Shown piece after piece: positions 6,098-8,775 of a DNA stretch of 8,775 bases. Positions within the stretch are counted from its first letter, which is position 1. Each line of letters begins with the position of its first letter. The position numbers and the translations under genes are program-made. The stretch is from an uncultured Caryophanales bacterium (GTDB lineage Bacteria > Bacillota_I > Bacilli_A > RF39 > UBA660): contig CAMYXG010000045.1 of the NCBI GenBank assembly GCA_947303225.1, positions 1 through 8,775 of the forward strand, given 5' to 3'. The notes below the pieces were generated by a model. That model ran no database searches. It had not been told where the DNA came from and saw only the letters and a program-made list of their open reading frames with translations.

Positions 6098-6373
6098 ATG
6101 GAAAATAAAGATGTTGAAAAGAAAATGATGTCTATTGTTGCAGAAGATGGTTCAATTGAAGAAGTTGAAGTTATTTTAGCATTTGAATTCAAAGATACAA
6201 AAAAGGAATATGTTATTTATACTAAGAATGAAAAAGATGAGAATGATAATATAACTGTTTATGTATCTAATGTTGATCGTTCTTCTGGAGATCCAAAATT
6301 AATGGGCATTGATGATGAAGAAGAATGGAATCGTGTAAAAGATGTTTTACGTGAATTATCAAAAGGTGAATAG
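6098..6373 (+). CDS. DUF1292 (YrzB-like) protein
   Basis: This 91-residue acidic soluble protein carries a DUF1292 domain, a small beta-rich domain of unknown function widespread in Bacillota (Bacillus YrzB). The recognisable pattern is MSIVAEDGSIEEVEVILAF (11-29), then F-K-DTKKEYVIYT, then TVYVSNVD and a final EEEWNRVKDVLREL helix. In Bacillus the homologue lies between yrrK and mltG, in the same cluster as the U32 genes yrrN and yrrO; here it is some 3.3 kb past the U32 gene. The ribosome binding site AGGGAGG (6084-6090) is very strong. The next gene starts 19 bases after the stop with an almost identical site, so the two form a likely operon. Confidence 0.88.
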   Translation: MENKDVEKKMMSIVAEDGSIEEVEVILAFEFKDTKKEYVIYTKNEKDENDNITVYVSNVDRSSGDPKLMGIDDEEEWNRVKDVLRELSKGE

Positions 6374-6392
6374 CTAAAGGGAGGTTTGTCTT

Positions 6393-8216
6393 ATGGTAAA
6401 AGACACAATTAATTTAATAGATAAAGACTATAACCTTGTAAATAAGGACAGTCATCTTAGTAATAATCAGCTTCGAACTCGACCAAGTTCTTTTGCTTCT
6501 ATAAGAAACGCATGGAGAAATTGGCGAATTTCATTGGCTGAAAAGAAGTTGGAAAAGAAGAAGAAGGATCTTTTGAATCAAGAATTCCGTGCTGATGAAA
6601 ATGGAAAATTAACAGATGCTTCGAATAATATTATGCTTCAAAAAACAAAAGCTATTGCGACTCTTGAACAGAAAATTAAGTTTTTGTCTAAGGAGGTTGT
6701 ACCAAGAAGCTTTGTTGCAACTCATGCTATTAAGTTAAGAAAGAAAATGTATGATAATTTGAAGCTTAATGGAGATAATGTTTATGTTGTTGGAGCTGAT
6801 AAGTATGATGAAGTATTTAATTCAGAACCAATTATCCCAGAAGATAATGCTAAAGTTGAAATACCTTCTGAGGTTTTAAGTGATATACCTTCAGTTGTAC
6901 CAACTGTTCCAGTGGAAGATGTTCCTGAAGTGGGTGAAATGAACATTCCTGAAAATGATGGGGTTGAAGTAGTTCCTTCTGAAATTCAGAGAGAAAGCAT
7001 TCAATCTGTTATTGATAATGAATTTAATAAGATAAAAAAATCTCAAAATGTTGTTATGGTTCCGCCAGAAGATGTTGCTGAAGCAGTAAAAAATGTTTCT
7101 CCTATTACTCGTTCTGACATTGCTTCTGAGATTGATGCTCAAATGAATCAGATTGGTGATAATACTTCTGTAGATGATGTTTCTCCTATTACTCGTTCTG
7201 ATATTGCTTCTGAGATTGATGCTCAAATGAATCAAGTTGATACTTCTCTTGATAATTCACAAGATATTAAAGAAGAGATTGAATCTGTTTTTGAAGATGT
7301 TGATACACATTTAAATGATATAAAAGCAAATCAAAATGGTAGTAGTCCTGCCAGAATTGATCATTTTGATGAAAATGGTGATTCTATTGATAAGAATTGG
7401 ATAGGAGAAGAAAAAATTAATAAAGATGATTTTGAAAATTTTTCTTCTATTCCTGTTAATGATGAGAAAGTTACACCTTCACCAGTTGATGTTCCAGTAG
7501 AAGAGATTCCTTCTGAAGTACAGATGGATACCCCTAAATCGAAAGAATGGGTTCCTTTAACAGATGAACAGATAGCTGCGTTTAGAAAAGACTTAGAAGA
7601 ACATCCAATTGTTTCTACTATGCCTGAGGTTGAGGAGGATTTTACTATTCCAAATGTTACATTCCCAGATGATTTAGAGAATGGAAACCAAAGTGATGCT
7701 TTACGTGAGAAAATTGTGGTTACACCTGAACGTATAGAATTACCAGTTGAAGAGAAAGTTGATGAATCTATTAATATTCCAGAAGAATCAGAGCCACGTG
7801 TGGATTACTCAAATGATATTCTTAATATTGATCATGAAACTTCTATGGAGGAATTACAGCGATTAAGAGAACGTGTTGAAGGTTTATTAGCAAGACAACG
7901 TGCTTCTAAAAAAGCAATGGATGAAGCTGAAAGAATGGATCAAAATGCTGCTGAAAGAGCTGCTGAGGTGTTGCGTGCTAGAGAAGAAAGTGATTTAGCT
8001 CGTGAGGTAAGTATTGGTAAATTACGTGAATATGGCGATGCTTTGGAAGAAGATTGTAACTTTAATGAAAATCGTGCAAGAATTGCCATTGAAAATGCTG
8101 AATGTAATGAACGATTTATTGAATTGCAACGTGAAAAAATACGTGATAATGATGAATTAATAGATGCTATGAGTTCTTTGATTGGACCTGAAGCTGTTAA
8201 TGTAAGAAGAAGGTAA
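6393..8216 (+). CDS. Acidic coiled-coil protein with internal repeats, function unknown
   Basis: This 607-residue protein has no signal peptide or membrane helix, and I recognise no family. Three parts can be seen. Residues about 38-125 are basic and probably helical (ISLAEKKLEKKKKDLL, KTKAIATLEQKIKFLSK, HAIKLRKKMYDNL). Residues about 140-475 are acidic, rich in Pro, Val, Glu and Asp and probably disordered, with recurring IPSEV, VPSEI and VP-V-E-(D/E)-(V/I)-P patches. Residues about 482-595 are strongly charged and likely coiled coil (SMEELQRLRERVEGLLARQR and onward). The middle holds an exact repeat VSPITRSDIASEIDAQMNQ at 235-253 and 263-281, plus two weaker relatives near 199-214 and 289-303. 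This design suggests a scaffold or cytoskeleton-like protein with a flexible, multi-site linker, but that is inference. The ribosome binding site is AAAGGGAGG (6376-6384). It is probably co-transcribed with the DUF1292 gene, and a strong terminator overlaps its stop. Confidence 0.85.
   Translation: MVKDTINLIDKDYNLVNKDSHLSNNQLRTRPSSFASIRNAWRNWRISLAEKKLEKKKKDLLNQEFRADENGKLTDASNNIMLQKTKAIATLEQKIKFLSKEVVPRSFVATHAIKLRKKMYDNLKLNGDNVYVVGADKYDEVFNSEPIIPEDNAKVEIPSEVLSDIPSVVPTVPVEDVPEVGEMNIPENDGVEVVPSEIQRESIQSVIDNEFNKIKKSQNVVMVPPEDVAEAVKNVSPITRSDIASEIDAQMNQIGDNTSVDDVSPITRSDIASEIDAQMNQVDTSLDNSQDIKEEIESVFEDVDTHLNDIKANQNGSSPARIDHFDENGDSIDKNWIGEEKINKDDFENFSSIPVNDEKVTPSPVDVPVEEIPSEVQMDTPKSKEWVPLTDEQIAAFRKDLEEHPIVSTMPEVEEDFTIPNVTFPDDLENGNQSDALREKIVVTPERIELPVEEKVDESINIPEESEPRVDYSNDILNIDHETSMEELQRLRERVEGLLARQRASKKAMDEAERMDQNAAERAAEVLRAREESDLAREVSIGKLREYGDALEEDCNFNENRARIAIENAECNERFIELQREKIRDNDELIDAMSSLIGPEAVNVRRR
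7095..7150 (+). repeat. Internal tandem repeat, copy 1
   Basis: This 56-base segment recurs at 7179-7234 with a single mismatch (GAC/GAT), at a period of 84 bases (28 codons). It encodes VSPITRSDIASEIDAQMNQ. Near-identity at synonymous positions shows a recent in-frame duplication, or recent gene conversion. Confidence 0.95.
7179..7234 (+). repeat. Internal tandem repeat, copy 2
   Basis: This is the second copy of the 56-base unit at 7095-7150. The sequence just after each copy (GATAATACTTCT versus GTTGATACTTCT) is also similar, so the duplicated unit was probably the full 84 bases and the spacer has since diverged or shortened. Confidence 0.95.
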
Positions 8217-8234
8217 TGATTCCTTCTTTTTTTT
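8207..8234 (+). terminator. Intrinsic terminator after the 607-aa gene
   Basis: AAGAAGG (8207-8213) pairs with CCTTCTT (8222-8228) around an eight-base loop containing the stop codon, followed by T residues to 8234. It has the most GC-rich stem among the candidate terminators here and marks the end of the DUF1292 / 607-aa unit. Confidence 0.7.
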
Positions 8235-8259
8235 CATATAATAAAATGGTGAATTATTT

Positions 8260-8775
8260 ATGAAACAGTTTCTTCAGCTTTATTATTCTTTTGTTCCAGA
8301 TTTCATTATAGAGCAAGAATCCTTTTTTATTATTCAAAAAAACTCTAATATTTATTATCTTTATCAGATGTTTGATCTTTCACATATAGAATTTCAATAT
8401 AACATTTCTTTACAATATTCTTTTTACGATTCTTTTGTTCTAAATCGCTTTTTTCAATTAGTAAGTTCTTTTCAAGGAAAGGATTATGTTCTTATAAAAA
8501 AAAAGAATTATGTTAATTCTTTTCCATTTCTTTTTATTCCATTTTCTTCTATAACATCTTCTCATTGGTATCAGCAATGGATTTTAAGAGCTGATTTTTT
8601 AGAACAAACCTATCAAACTATAAAAGGAGATTTTTCTATTATTGATGATAGTTTTGACTATTATTTAGGACTATTGGAGATGGCTGTTTCTTATTTACAG
8701 GATGAAAAAATATGTATGGATGAAACTTTTCTTCAGCATAAAAAGATTGATTCTATTTCTTATTTTGATATTGAA
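8260..8775 (+). CDS. 5' part of an unrecognised gene, possibly CotS/YutH-like (partial)
   Basis: An open frame starts at ATG 8260 and runs to the window edge (172 codons, no stop). GGTGA (8248-8252) gives a modest ribosome binding site. The product begins MKQFLQLYYSFVPDFIIEQE and is rich in Phe, Tyr, Ile and Gln, with no signal peptide or clear membrane helix. Segments such as YVLIKKKNYVNSF, WYQQWILRADFLEQTYQ and SFDYYLGLLEMAVSYLQDE recall the layout of spore-coat proteins of the CotS/YutH type, which have an aminoglycoside-phosphotransferase-like kinase fold. The diagnostic catalytic part would lie further downstream, outside the window. The sporulation and yut-type neighbours make that guess plausible, but I hold it weakly. 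Codon use matches the window. Confidence 0.7.
   Translation, partial: MKQFLQLYYSFVPDFIIEQESFFIIQKNSNIYYLYQMFDLSHIEFQYNISLQYSFYDSFVLNRFFQLVSSFQGKDYVLIKKKNYVNSFPFLFIPFSSITSSHWYQQWILRADFLEQTYQTIKGDFSIIDDSFDYYLGLLEMAVSYLQDEKICMDETFLQHKKIDSISYFDIE

Noticed and set aside
6891..7235. Minus-strand open frame of 114 codons with an apparent internal repeat
   Set aside because: It lies wholly within the 607-aa gene on the opposite strand. Its repeat is the mirror of the real one, the product is an odd Arg/Asn/Ile-rich string, and no ribosome binding site is seen.
8237..8242. TATAAT as a promoter for the gene at 8260
   Set aside because: It has no -35 or TG extension, and the start of transcription would fall on the ribosome binding site. 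In such AT-rich sequence the match may be chance.
1..8775. Mobile element, CRISPR array, tRNA or rRNA gene
   Set aside because: I saw no transposase or integrase motifs, no regularly spaced direct repeats apart from the one inside the 607-aa gene, and no tRNA or rRNA signature on either strand by eye.

Overview
The window is an AT-rich stretch of chromosome (GC about 30% by eye) from a spore-forming, low-GC Gram-positive bacterium. The sporulation sigma factor SigG, a YlmC/YmxH-family protein and YunB point to an endospore former. A YutD-family protein, strong AGGAGG-like ribosome binding sites and A/T-ending codons fit class Bacilli or an uncultured relative such as a gut lineage. The species cannot be named from this sequence. 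I see no tRNA, rRNA, CRISPR array, transposase, integrase or phage gene.

Layout. Bases 2-184 are the end of an unrecognised + strand gene. It converges on a minus-strand gene for a small three-helix membrane protein (203-577). A divergent promoter region (578-631) then starts a run of + strand genes that continues to the window end: a U32-family protein related to RlhA/TrhP RNA hydroxylation proteins (632-2791, TTG start); a membrane-anchored thioredoxin-fold protein with a broken CxxC (2836-3369); the tRNA 2'-O-methyltransferase TrmL (3396-3908); sigG, split by a frameshift at a duplicated segment (3967-4778); ylmC (4812-5036); yunB (5018-5716, probably an ATT start inside ylmC); a yutD-family gene (5752-6030); a DUF1292 gene (6098-6373); a 607-residue acidic coiled-coil protein of unknown function (6393-8216); and a truncated gene (8260 to the end) that may belong to the CotS/YutH spore-coat kinase-like family.

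How the genes fit together. The first block (U32, TrmL) concerns RNA modification. The middle block (sigG, ylmC, yunB) concerns late sporulation. The last block (yutD, DUF1292, 607-aa protein) consists of poorly understood conserved genes plus a lineage-specific protein. Four gene starts (U32, thioredoxin-like, yutD, DUF1292) share an extended -10 box of the form TGnTAnAAT, suggesting vegetative sigma-A promoters. The sporulation genes lack it.

Points most worth a second look: the sigG frameshift inside a diverged 38-bp tandem duplication; the probable ATT start of yunB; the DUF1292/607-aa gene pair, whose large protein carries four copies of a short helix-like motif; and stop codons placed in hairpin loops.
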